DNA of 37,628 bases from Caulobacteraceae bacterium (GTDB taxonomy: Bacteria > Pseudomonadota > Alphaproteobacteria > Caulobacterales > Caulobacteraceae): positions 1-37,628 of the forward strand of contig JARLIP010000212.1 in the NCBI GenBank assembly GCA_031291685.1. The letters are read 5' to 3'. Under the pieces are notes generated by a model that worked only from the letters and a program-made list of their open reading frames with translations, searched no databases and had not been told where the DNA came from. Shown one piece after another: positions 1 to 7,108 of this stretch. The translations under genes and the position numbers were made by a program. Positions within the stretch are counted from its first letter, which is position 1, and the number at the start of each line of letters is the position of its first letter.

Positions 1-960
1 GGAGCTGGTGACCGAGACCCCGGCCGGCCCGGTCACGGTCACGTCGACCACTCCGCTACCCGCCGGCGCGACGGCGGTGATCGAGGTCGAAGAGTTCACG
101 GTGAACGAGGAGGCCGCGGTCGAGCCGAAGTCCACCGCGGTGGCCCCGGTGAAACTGGCGCCGGTGATGGTCACCGAGGTTCCCCCGGCGGCGGGACCGC
201 TGGTGGGACTGACCCCGGAGACCGATGGAGCGGAGGCCTGCACGGTCAGCGAGGCCGTGGTGGTCACGGACTGAGGCCCGCTGGTGGCGTCGCCCGTATC
301 CGTGAAGGTGACGGTGAAATTGAAGACCCCCGAAGCCGTCGGCGTCCCCGTCAGGGTGCCGTCGGAATTGAGGGTGACCCCGGCCGGGAGAGCCCCGCCA
401 GCCAGGGAAAAGCTCGAATAGGTCCCGCTCCCGCCCGAGACCACCAGTGCCTCGCCGGACAGGGCCACACTGACCGGCACGCTGGTCACATTGGGCGCCA
501 GGGCCAGCACGGACACCGACACCGTGCCGGTGCGGCTGACGTCGTCGCCTTGGATGGGGAAGGTGTCGAGCCCTGAATATCCGCTCGGGGGCGTGTATTG
601 CACCCCGTCCACCGCGAAGGAGGGGCCCTGGGCGTTGGCCACGCCGCCATGGGCGGTGGTGATCGGATTATTGCCCTCGAAGATGCCGGTGTTGGACGGA
701 TCGCAGGTGGCGACCACAGAGGCGGGCATCTGATAACTGACCGCCGACTGGTTCTTGCCGGCGGCGATGCTGAAATCGCAGACGGCGGCCTGGGCGGCCG
801 GCGCGGCGAGCCCGCTTAAGACCAGAACCGTCAACGCCCCAAGGACGCTCATCCAGGTTGGAAAGGCCGGCGACGAATTGCGCGATGGATGCCCGCAGGC
901 CCGCGACCGACGACGCGACGCGCCAGACACCCACGATCTCATCAGCCGCGCGATAGCCAT
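1..960 (-). CDS. Secreted Ig-like/IPT-domain repeat protein, N-terminal part (cut by window edge)
   Basis: An open frame runs leftward from about 960 off the window without a stop, so only the N-terminus is seen. The stretch starting at Met 852 (MSVLGALTVLVLSG...APAAQA) is a clean Sec signal peptide. Mature residues follow with a short Cys-containing segment, a cadherin/He_PIG-like putative Ig repeat (LPAGVTLNSDGTLTGTP) and an IPT/TIG domain (VSPTSGPAAGGTSVTITG). Such repeats build extended extracellular or outer-membrane proteins, often adhesins or autotransporters. The start is uncertain: in-frame ATGs lie at 966, 960, 942 and 852. The one at 960 has a G-rich stretch about 8 bases upstream, but it gives an unusually long, Arg-rich n-region before the hydrophobic core. 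The gene is divergent from the tail-collar genes, which suggests a shared surface function. C-terminal anchoring cannot be judged here. Confidence 0.8.
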   Translation of the reverse strand, partial: MAIARLMRSWVSGASRRRSRACGHPSRNSSPAFPTWMSVLGALTVLVLSGLAAPAAQAAVCDFSIAAGKNQSAVSYQMPASVVATCDPSNTGIFEGNNPITTAHGGVANAQGPSFAVDGVQYTPPSGYSGLDTFPIQGDDVSRTGTVSVSVLALAPNVTSVPVSVALSGEALVVSGGSGTYSSFSLAGGALPAGVTLNSDGTLTGTPTASGVFNFTVTFTDTGDATSGPQSVTTTASLTVQASAPSVSGVSPTSGPAAGGTSVTITGASFTGATAVDFGSTAASSFTVNSSTSITAVAPAGSGVVDVTVTGPAGVSVTSS

Positions 961-1332
961 CAACATCGCCCCCCGACCGGGACGCTTCCCCCGGTCTCTC
1001 ACCCCACGCCTCACGGCGCGGGGATCTCCACCCCGATATCGTCTTCACCCGTTGGTAGAGTCAAAGAGCGAGCGCGCGAACTCCATCCCCGCGCCCCGCT
1101 TCAGACCCATGCCAATTGCGAATGACACACAACTATAGATCACTAATTTTGAAGCATATCGTACGGAAATGGCATTTCAAAGGGGGCTCGCCTCGGATGA
1201 GGTTGGTCATTTTCTCGCGTACGTACTGATAGTTATGACTACTGGTTAATCAATCATAATGTTGTGATCCCGTACCGGTTGTTTTTGTGCATAGTGCCCC
1301 CATCGAACGAAACCACCGAGGAGGGGGAGGCG
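961..1332. promoter_or_regulatory. Divergent intergenic region between the Ig-repeat gene and the tail-collar operon
   Basis: About 370 bases without a convincing gene. The part from roughly 1130 to 1265 is clearly AT-richer than anything nearby and must hold promoters for both divergent units. It contains the self-complementary stretch GTACGTAC near 1220. The purine-rich GAGGGGGAGG at 1321-1330 is the ribosome-binding site of the first collar gene. No promoter hexamers can be assigned with confidence by eye. Confidence 0.5.
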
Positions 1333-1878
1333 ATGGCCGAGGTTTTTGTGGGTCAGATCATGCTGACCGGCTTCAATTTTCCACCAAAGGGATTCGCCCA
1401 ATGCAATGGACAGTTGTTGCCTCTCAATCAGAACCCCGCCCTGTTCGCCCTGCTCGGCGTGGCCTTTGGCGGTAACGGAACCAGCAATTTCGCCCTGCCC
1501 AACCTGCAGGGGCGCGCGCCCTTGGGCGGAGTGATATCCTCTGATCCGAGCTGGCAACCTCCGCACTATTCGATCGGGCAGACCGATGGAGCCGAGACGG
1601 TGCAGCTGAGTTCCACGCAATTGCCGCAGCACAGCCACCTGCTGCGGGGCAGCACCACGACCGGGACCAACAACACCCTCGACAACGCTATCTGGGGAAA
1701 GCCCACAGGCTCGCCGGCGGAGGCGCTCTATGCGGCGCCCGGCGCCGGCGCCCTGACCCCGCTGGATCCGAGCAGCCTTACGTCCTACGGCGGAGGCGGC
1801 GCGCACCAGAACATGCAGCCGTTCCTGGTGGTCAATTTCAATATCGCTCTGACGGGTTACTTCCCCTCGCGCAACTGA
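1333..1878 (+). CDS. Phage tail-collar domain protein 1 (MdpB/microcystin-dependent-protein-like)
   Basis: 181 aa. ATG 1333 is chosen because GAGGGGGAGG lies just upstream and the family N-terminus (VGQIMLTGFNFPPKGFAQCNGQ) begins there; the open frame extends further 5' without family similarity. Hallmarks of the tail-collar fold are seen in order: the FPPKGFAQCNGQLLP entry motif, NPALFALLG, FGGNGTSNFALPNLQGRAPLG, a QLPQHSHL segment and a C-terminal NMQPFLVVNFNIALTGYFPSRN ending. In phages this fold forms the collar of short tail fibres. In bacteria, stand-alone copies are often annotated MdpB or 'tail fiber protein' and have no agreed role. No signal peptide is seen. It is the first of three tandem paralogues, 39 bases before the next, so probably one operon. 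Confidence 0.88.
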   Translation: MAEVFVGQIMLTGFNFPPKGFAQCNGQLLPLNQNPALFALLGVAFGGNGTSNFALPNLQGRAPLGGVISSDPSWQPPHYSIGQTDGAETVQLSSTQLPQHSHLLRGSTTTGTNNTLDNAIWGKPTGSPAEALYAAPGAGALTPLDPSSLTSYGGGGAHQNMQPFLVVNFNIALTGYFPSRN

Positions 1879-1917
1879 GCGCTCAGAGACAACCTATTTC
1901 CTTGCGGGAGGGATGCG

Positions 1918-2445
1918 ATGTCGACCCCATATGTTGGCGAAATTCGTATGTTCGGCTTTCCACGGATTCCCACGGGCTGGTTGGCCTGTGACGGTAGTCT
2001 GCAATCCATTTCCAACTATGAAGTCCTCTATACGCTCATTGGGACCACCTATGGCGGAAACGGGACCACCAATTTCGGCCTGCCCGACCTGCGCGGCCAA
2101 ACCCCGTTGCATAACGGCACAGGCCCCGGCCTTACCACGCGGGTCATTGGCCAGAACGGCGGCTCCGAGAGGGTCGCCCTGAACACGGCGAGCACGCCGG
2201 GCCATTCCCACAGCCTGATCGCCAGCCAAGGCGCCGCGACGGCGTCTGTTCCGACCGGCGCCCTGTTCGGCGCCCCGACCAAGGACACCATCTATATGTC
2301 CGCGATCGGAACGGCGACCAAGCACGCCATGAACACCCAGTCCGTAAGCCCCATGGGCGGCGGGCTGCCTCACGACAACACCATGCCGACCCTGACCGTG
2401 TCGGCCTGCATCGCCTGGGCCGGGATCTTCCCGTCCCGAAGCTAA
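1918..2445 (+). CDS. Phage tail-collar domain protein 2
   Basis: 175 aa, ATG start with GGGAGG about 8 bases upstream. It has the same architecture as its neighbours: an EIRMFGFPRIPTGWLACDGS entry motif, LIGTTYGGNGTTNFGLPDLRGQTPL, a TPGHSHSL segment, and a DNTMPTLTVSACIAWAGIFPSRS ending. It differs from copy 1 in the entry motif (ACDGSLQSISNYEVLY instead of QCNGQLLPLNQNPALF), so the three are diverged paralogues rather than identical copies, and may form a hetero-oligomer. Bases 2041-2076 are identical to 2627-2662 in copy 3. The function of bacterial stand-alone collar proteins is not established; no tail, baseplate or lysis genes accompany it. Confidence 0.87.
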   Translation: MSTPYVGEIRMFGFPRIPTGWLACDGSLQSISNYEVLYTLIGTTYGGNGTTNFGLPDLRGQTPLHNGTGPGLTTRVIGQNGGSERVALNTASTPGHSHSLIASQGAATASVPTGALFGAPTKDTIYMSAIGTATKHAMNTQSVSPMGGGLPHDNTMPTLTVSACIAWAGIFPSRS

Positions 2446-2503
2446 TCCCAGCCCTACGACGCCCCCTGATGGAGAGCGCCACATCCCTTACGGAGATGAC
2501 CCG

Positions 2504-3037
2504 GTGACCAGTCCCTACTACGGCGAAATCCAGATCTTCGGCTTCAACTACCCGCCCTATCAATGGGCCCAATGTGGCGGTCAGCTCATACCGATCAGTC
2601 AGAACCCCGCGCTGTTCTCCCTGATCGGGACCACCTATGGCGGAAACGGGACCACCAATTTCCAGCTGCCGAACCTGGCCTCACGGATTCCCTGCAGCCA
2701 GGGACAAGGGCCAGGCCTGACCGACAGGGTCATCGGCGAGACCTTTGGCGAGATGACGGCCTCCCTCACCATCGACGAGGTCCCGCAGCATACCCACAAC
2801 GTCGAGGCCTATTTCCTCCGGGGCGCAACCAACCGGGTCAGCACGCCCCAGGCGGGCTATCCCCTCACCTCCCCGACCCTGGCCGACACCTTGCTCCCGA
2901 ACACCGCCCCCAACGTCAACTTCGCGGCGAATGCGGTGGGCACCGCCGGGAACAGCACATCTCACAACAATATCCAACCGGTGCTGGCGCTGAACTACTG
3001 CATTGCGCTCTACGGCGACTTTCCGTCCTTCAGTTGA
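2504..3037 (+). CDS. Phage tail-collar domain protein 3
   Basis: 177 aa. The start is GTG with CGGAG about 9 bases upstream (M-T-S-P-Y-Y-G-E-I), matching the conserved N-terminus of the family. Motifs in order: EIQIFGFNYPPYQWAQCGGQ, SQNPALFSLIGTTYGGNGTTNFQLPNL, an EVPQHTHN segment and a final NIQPVLALNYCIALYGDFPSFS. It closes the trio 58 bases after copy 2. The central block shares a 36-base identical stretch with copy 2 and 'TCAGAACCCCGC' with copy 1, pointing to duplication or gene conversion. A GNAT gene follows directly. A much larger overlapping frame in +1 relative to this gene is only a shadow until the GNAT begins. Confidence 0.87.
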   Translation: MTSPYYGEIQIFGFNYPPYQWAQCGGQLIPISQNPALFSLIGTTYGGNGTTNFQLPNLASRIPCSQGQGPGLTDRVIGETFGEMTASLTIDEVPQHTHNVEAYFLRGATNRVSTPQAGYPLTSPTLADTLLPNTAPNVNFAANAVGTAGNSTSHNNIQPVLALNYCIALYGDFPSFS

Positions 3038-3117
3038 CGGCGCGGGCGACAGTCGGGCTGCAGGGATTTCCACGGCCCATCGCCCCGCCGCCGGCGGTCG
3101 GCCAGGCCCTTGAGGCC

Positions 3118-3588
3118 ATGGGGGTCGCCCTGCGCCCGGCCGGCGAGGCGGACCTGGGATTCCTCAGGGCGCTCTATGGCGAGTTGCGGGCCGCCGAGAT
3201 GGCGTTCGCGCCCTGGACGCCGATCGCCAAGACGGCCTTCCTGAACAGCCAGTTCGCCCTGCAACACCAGCATTTCACCGCCATCTATCCAAGGGCGGAC
3301 TTTCTGGTGGTCGAGCGCCATGGCGCGCTGATCGGACGGCTCTATGTCGACTGGGGCGAGCCGGACGTACTGATCGTCGAAATCGGGCTGCTGACCCGCC
3401 ACCGGGGCCTTGGCGTGGGATCAGCCCTGCTCGACTGGGCGGCGGACGAAGCGCGCCGCCGGGGCGCGGCCAGGATCACCCTGCATGTGGTGGAGCACAA
3501 CACCGCCGCCCGCAGGCTCTATGAGCGGCGCGGCTATCGCGCCGAAAGCATCGACGGCGCGCATATTCTGATGACCCAGGCGCTGTAG
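3118..3588 (+). CDS. GNAT-family N-acetyltransferase
   Basis: 156 aa from ATG 3118. The family N-terminus (VALRPAGEADLGFLRALYGELRAAEM) begins here. A TTG at 3034 that overlaps the stop of collar gene 3 (TTGA) is an alternative that would add 28 residues and couple translation. The acetyl-CoA-binding motif A is seen as RHRGLGVGSALLDWA, followed by a motif B-like NTAARRLYERRGY near the C-terminus. GNAT enzymes transfer acetyl from acetyl-CoA to an amine or a protein N-terminus/lysine; the substrate cannot be read from sequence. Its place right after the collar trio suggests it modifies one of those proteins or a ligand in the same process. It is convergent with the DUF6916 gene. Confidence 0.88.
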   Translation: MGVALRPAGEADLGFLRALYGELRAAEMAFAPWTPIAKTAFLNSQFALQHQHFTAIYPRADFLVVERHGALIGRLYVDWGEPDVLIVEIGLLTRHRGLGVGSALLDWAADEARRRGAARITLHVVEHNTAARRLYERRGYRAESIDGAHILMTQAL

Positions 3589-3634
3589 AGCCTTCGACTG
3601 GCGCCGCGCCGAAGATCTCTCCGCGTCCGGAAGA

Positions 3635-3931
3635 TCAGTTGAACACCGCCTCATAGACCACCCCTTCCCGGTCCCGCCCCACGGGCACCAGGAAGATATC
3701 GAGGGCGCCAAGGGCCGCGTTCCTCAGCCGATAGGTCCTCTGCGGCAGCACGATCAGGGAGGCGCTGCGGAACAACAGGGAAAAGGGCGAGCGCAGCATC
3801 CCGCGGATCGCCGCCCCGGCGCCCAGAGGCCGCACCTGCACCAGGGTCAGGGGTGTGGTCGCCTCTCCCATGGCGATGTCAAAGGCTTCGCCCACATGCG
3901 GCGCGAAGGTCTCCGTCTGCAGGATGTTCAT
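3635..3931 (-). CDS. DUF6916-like small protein
   Basis: 98 aa, beginning MNILQTETFAPHVGEAFDI. The layout (ETFAPHVGEAF start, a VQVRPLG middle strand, a RSPFSLLFRS segment, then LPQRTYRLRN and a VPVGRDREGVVYEAVFN tail) is what I recall for the DUF6916 family, short all-beta proteins often annotated beside bacterial tail-collar genes. No signal peptide or membrane segment is seen. It ends 46 bases from the GNAT stop on the opposite strand, so it has its own promoter in the 3932-4001 stretch. The biochemical function is unknown; the family call is from remembered pattern, not a search. Confidence 0.7.
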   Translation of the reverse strand: MNILQTETFAPHVGEAFDIAMGEATTPLTLVQVRPLGAGAAIRGMLRSPFSLLFRSASLIVLPQRTYRLRNAALGALDIFLVPVGRDREGVVYEAVFN

Positions 3932-4001
3932 GGCCCCTCCAGTTTCCCACCATCAGTTGCATTATATCAGGATAGTGGTTTTGGCGAGTCTTTGCCCCCT
4001 T

Positions 4002-4227
4002 ATACCAACGGCCATTGAGATTGACCGCTAGCGTCCGCATTCACCCCCGTCATCCCGGGCACGCAGTGTCGGGGATCCATGCCGTTCAGCCGACGCCGCG
4101 ACGGGCTTTCAGACTGAATCCCACGCCCGATGACCCGGCCTCGTTCACGGAATGGATCGCCGCAAGCGGCGATGACGGTGAGCAGGCTTCAGCGGTCAGC
4201 CTCAAAGGCCGCTGAAGCCGCGGGTAT
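4002..4227. repeat. MITE-like repeat, copy 1 (core type A)
   Basis: Starts ATACCAACGGCCATTGA and ends TCAAAGGCCGCTG (4202-4214) followed by GGGTAT, so its ends are imperfect inverted repeats. The core (GTCATCCCGGGCACGCAGTG ... GGAATGGATCGCC ... GCGATGACGG) is nearly the same as the element at 16527-16736. No gene is carried; the short frame inside it is a shadow. Just downstream, TTAGATCCGG occurs twice (4227-4236 and 4243-4252) around GGCCCC. Together with about 70 unremarkable bases on the left, this explains the 348-base gap between the DUF6916 and SDR genes. Confidence 0.85.
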
Positions 4228-4279
4228 TAGATCCGGGGCCCCTTAGATCCGGCGACCAATGGGGCGGCGCCTGCCCGCT

Positions 4280-5092
4280 CTATTCCCCCGCGGGCTGAGC
4301 GGTCAGGCTGGCGAACAGCGAACCTTCGGCCAGCTGATCACGGGTCTGTTCCGGCGCCAGGGTGGCGGCCTTGTCCAGCTCGAAGATCTCCGGCGGCACG
4401 TACCAGTGGACCTTGTCGGTGTGGTAGGCCTCCCAGACCGCCTCGGCCACGTCCATGGGCGGTATGGCGCGGAACATGCCCTCCTTGGGGGCGTTGGCGG
4501 CCATGCCCGGCGGCAGGATCGGCGTGTCGATCAGGCCCGGCAGCACGTCGGCCACCCGCACCCCATGGGCCTTGAACTCCACGGCCAGGGCCTCGGTCAG
4601 CCCCTTCACCGCGTGCTTGGTGGCCGAATAGGCCGCGATCCCCGGCATGCCATAGGTGGCCGAGGACGAGGAGGTGGTGAAGCAGAGCGACCCCGGCGTG
4701 GTCTTGAGCAGGGGGAAGGCGGTGTGGATGCCGATCAGCACGCCGACGAAATTGATCTGGACAATGTCCATGATGTCTTCGAACGCCTGATCGACAAACG
4801 GTCCGCCCTTGCCGATGCCGGCATTGTTGTAGAGCAGATCAAGCTTGCCCCCGGTGGCCTCGGAAAAGGCGTCCACCGCGGTGCGGTAATCGGCCCGATC
4901 GGTGACGTCGAGCCGGCGAACCAGGCCGTTCTCGGCGCCGATCTCGGCCAGCAGACTGTCCAGCCCGGCCTGATTGACGTCGAATCCGCCGACGAACCAG
5001 CCCTTTTGCGCAAACAGCCGCGCGGTTTCGCGGCCCATGCCGGAGGCGGCCCCGGTGATGAAGATGGATTTGCGCCCGTTCGCCGTGGCCAT
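4280..5092 (-). CDS. Short-chain dehydrogenase/reductase (SDR family)
   Basis: 270 aa from ATG 5092, chosen for AGGGAG 6 bases upstream; the open frame extends further only through the palindrome at 5124-5171. Classical SDR: Rossmann glycine motif TGAASGMG (residues 13-20), acidic residue after strand 2 (GGFDVN) favouring NAD(H), NNAG (89-92), a Ser-rich catalytic strand (TTSSSSATYG), and YSATK with Tyr155 and Lys159. These enzymes oxidise or reduce an alcohol/ketone with a nicotinamide cofactor; the substrate is unknown. The C-terminus (WYVPPEIFELDKAATLAPEQTRDQL) is longer than in the minimal family and may shape the substrate pocket. It is monocistronic. Confidence 0.93.
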   Translation of the reverse strand: MATANGRKSIFITGAASGMGRETARLFAQKGWFVGGFDVNQAGLDSLLAEIGAENGLVRRLDVTDRADYRTAVDAFSEATGGKLDLLYNNAGIGKGGPFVDQAFEDIMDIVQINFVGVLIGIHTAFPLLKTTPGSLCFTTSSSSATYGMPGIAAYSATKHAVKGLTEALAVEFKAHGVRVADVLPGLIDTPILPPGMAANAPKEGMFRAIPPMDVAEAVWEAYHTDKVHWYVPPEIFELDKAATLAPEQTRDQLAEGSLFASLTAQPAGE

Positions 5093-5123
5093 GCGTCGCT
5101 CCCTGTCGGATCTTGTGTCCTTA

Positions 5124-5171
5124 GAGCGCGTTCCGCAAAAGTGGTTCCGGTTTTGCGGTGAGAACGCGCTC
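5124..5171. repeat. Intergenic palindromic repeat (alphaproteobacterial GAGCGCGTTC...GAACGCGCTC type)
   Basis: Nested inverted repeat: GAGCGCGTTC (5124-5133) pairs with GAACGCGCTC (5162-5171), and CCGCAAAA (5133-5140) with TTTTGCGG (5151-5158), around GTGGTTCCGG. It resembles the abundant 'GTTCCG-AAAAGTGG-ACCGGTTTT' palindromes scattered between genes of many alphaproteobacteria. It lies in the leader of the SDR gene, 31 bases before its start codon, so it would be transcribed as a hairpin there. Confidence 0.8.
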
Positions 5172-5245
5172 AAACTTTAGAATCTATTGTTTGGTCATTG
5201 ACGCCCCAGCCCGCCGCGTCAAGGCGTCGAAGGCTCACTTGGCGC

Positions 5246-5569
5246 TCACCGCCGCGACCAACTGCTCCACACCACAGGCGGCCCGCCCGCCAGACCCAGA
5301 TAGAAGCCCACGTCATAGGGCACTCCCGTCTCGTGGGCCTCATAGAGGTGCAGCCGCCACGGCAGGGCATGCGGCCAGAAATGATTGATGATCTCGACGA
5401 TCAGGGTCACGGGAGCGATGATCCCGTGCCAGAAGCCCAGCAGAAGCTGCGACAGCATTCCCCCGCTCGCGGCGTGCGCGGATTCCGCCGACCCGGCCGC
5501 GCAGGCGCCCAGGGTCAAGGTCAGAACGACAAGGGTTGCGACCCCAGGCCAGGATTTCATCTTCGCCAT
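5246..5569 (-). CDS. Small lipoprotein of a conserved uncharacterised family
   Basis: 107 aa if started at the ATG at 5569 (MAKMKSWPGVATLVVLTLTLGAC); the next Met (5560) and an upstream Met (5614) are alternatives. The hydrophobic stretch ends in the lipobox LGAC, so a lipid-anchored envelope protein is expected. The mature part contains LLLGFWHGIIAPVTLIVEIINHFWP and a VPYDVGFYLGLAGG tail, a pattern I recognise from many uncharacterised proteins with 'GFWHG-IAP-T' followed by 'YD-GF--G'. The two hydrophobic runs could be membrane-embedded. No function is known. Gap to the next upstream minus-strand gene is 63 bases. Confidence 0.75.
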   Translation of the reverse strand: MAKMKSWPGVATLVVLTLTLGACAAGSAESAHAASGGMLSQLLLGFWHGIIAPVTLIVEIINHFWPHALPWRLHLYEAHETGVPYDVGFYLGLAGGPPVVWSSWSRR

Positions 5570-5632
5570 CCCCGTTTCGCTTCGCCGGTCGCGCCCCAAC
5601 GATCCCATCATCAAAGGGGCGCGCCGAAAGAT

Positions 5633-6052
5633 CTAGTGGCCGCTATTGAGAATGATGGAGGCGATCAGGCCCGTGGCCACGGCGGCCAGGATATATTGCC
5701 CGTTGGACTCGCGCCATTCATAGCCCCGGGGCGGACGACGAAGGTGGTGCGCGCGGTAATCGACCGGCCGGGCGCTGCTCCAGTCGTTGTAGCCAACCCG
5801 CTCGCCGCGCCGCCAGCGGTGGGCGCCGTTATAGTCCTGTCCCCAGCCGGGGTGTCCGCCCCGCTGATCGCCGCCACGATCACCGCCATGGTCACCGCGC
5901 TGCTGGCCCATCGGGCCGCCCCGCTGATCTCCATGATCACCGCCGCGCGGCCCAGGATCGGCGCTGACCGCGCCGGCGCCCAGGACCGAAACCGCGATCG
6001 CCAAGCTCACCGCCTTGGCGATCAGGGCGCTCCGCTTTCCAATTCGTGTCAT
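5633..6052 (-). CDS. RcnB-like periplasmic protein
   Basis: 139 aa from the ATG at 6052 (MTRIGKRSALIAKAV); a longer start at 6082 lacks sense before the signal peptide. Signal peptide ends near VSA-DPG. The mature N-terminal half is a low-complexity Gly/Asp/His/Arg region with repeated DHGDQRGG-type units. The C-terminal half has WSSARPVDYRAHHLRRPPRGYEW-type residues and NGQYILAAVATGLIASIIL, the RcnB-family pattern (nickel/cobalt homeostasis in E. coli). Members in alphaproteobacteria are numerous and mostly uncharacterised. The His-rich linker could bind metal, but this is inference. Confidence 0.8.
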   Translation of the reverse strand: MTRIGKRSALIAKAVSLAIAVSVLGAGAVSADPGPRGGDHGDQRGGPMGQQRGDHGGDRGGDQRGGHPGWGQDYNGAHRWRRGERVGYNDWSSARPVDYRAHHLRRPPRGYEWRESNGQYILAAVATGLIASIILNSGH

Positions 6053-6274
6053 TCCGCAAGTTCCCAAAAGATTGTCAGGCAATCCCCTGTAGAACGAACG
6101 ACGGATGAAAAGGTTTCCGAGGTGTCTGGCTTTCAGGCGGTATAAGCTATCCCCTGCTCAACGCCTTCAAACACTGTTGTATTTCAGATCAGAAATTTTC
6201 CAGACCCCGATTGAATACCAGACCCACCCCTCCCTGACTTCGCGCGCCAGTCCACCTGGGAGACCAATTGTCCC

Positions 6275-7036
6275 TTACGCCCCCGCCTGGAACCTCGGGG
6301 CGTAGTCCCCCACGAAGTCGTAGGGTCCCGAATGGGTCAGCCGGCTGGCCGTATCGATCCAGATTTCCCCGCCGATCTGGCGCCAGCGTCGGCAGAAGGA
6401 ATAGTCCTCGCTCAGATATGCGCCCGTGTCCGGATCGATGATGCAGTCGAACAGGGCGTAGAGGTTGGAACTGGCCGCCCGCTTCTCCCCGCCCTTGGGC
6501 CGGTCGTGGGTGCTGGAAAAACGGGTCTCAGGATAGGCGGCGATCATCCGCTCCAGGGCCTGGCGGCGGATCAGCTGAAAGCCCCCGCCCACATAGAGCC
6601 CCGTGGCGAAATCCCCCTCCATCTGGCGCTCCTGCGGCGGGGCCAGGGTTCCCACATAGGACAGGGCCGCCTGGGTCAGGGTCTCGCCCCCCTCGACGCA
6701 GCGCTGGGGGATCATCTCCCAGTCGATGGTCTTGAGCGGATAGAGGGCGCCGGTGAAATCCCGCTCGAAGCGCAGCAGACGTTCCACCTGCTCCGGCTCG
6801 AAACTGATGTCGGCGTCGATGAACAACAGGTGCGTGGCCGCCGGATTGTCGAGAAAGGCCGCGACCAGGGTCGCCCGGGCCCTGGAGATCAAGGCGTCGT
6901 AGCCCAGCAAAGACAGGCTGACGTCGAACCCCGCCGACGGCCCATGGGCTGTCAGCCGCATCACCGAGAGCATGTATTTCTGCGAAACCATGCCACCGAA
7001 ACAGGGGGTGGCGACGAGGATCAGGGGCCTGGACAT
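6275..7036 (-). CDS. GT-A-fold glycosyltransferase-like protein (paralogue 1)
   Basis: 253 aa, ATG start. N-terminal strand PLILVATPCFGG, then LISRARATLVAAFLDNP, the acidic FIDADISF motif (residues 72-79), GALYP, and a late SEDYSFCRRWRQIGG. This order, with a DxD-like metal/nucleotide-sugar motif after a hydrophobic strand, is that of small Anp1/family-2-like glycosyltransferases. No membrane anchor is seen, so it is probably cytosolic. Acceptor and donor sugars are unknown. A related gene lies at 9260-9880, with the same motif order (ARNN, FLDSDM, GEDYVFC). Related proteins are also found in phage and capsule loci; nothing else here suggests either. It sits 72 bases downstream of the MocR-type gene on the same strand. 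Confidence 0.72.
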   Translation of the reverse strand: MSRPLILVATPCFGGMVSQKYMLSVMRLTAHGPSAGFDVSLSLLGYDALISRARATLVAAFLDNPAATHLLFIDADISFEPEQVERLLRFERDFTGALYPLKTIDWEMIPQRCVEGGETLTQAALSYVGTLAPPQERQMEGDFATGLYVGGGFQLIRRQALERMIAAYPETRFSSTHDRPKGGEKRAASSNLYALFDCIIDPDTGAYLSEDYSFCRRWRQIGGEIWIDTASRLTHSGPYDFVGDYAPRFQAGA

Positions 7037-7108
7037 GGACGGCTTTCGATAGGGCGCGGGGGCGAACCGCGGTCGGGACTCAAGGGCCCCAATCTGCGCG
7101 AGGGCGGC

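Noticed and set aside
1333-3037. Prophage or tailocin remnant
   Set aside because: Only collar-type proteins are present; no structural, lysis, integration or packaging genes lie in the flanks visible here.
2563-3117. Long frame overlapping collar gene 3 as a 341-aa protein fused to the GNAT
   Set aside because: The part before about 3034 is the shadow of collar gene 3 with basic, Pro/Arg-rich low-complexity translation; only the GNAT domain is real.
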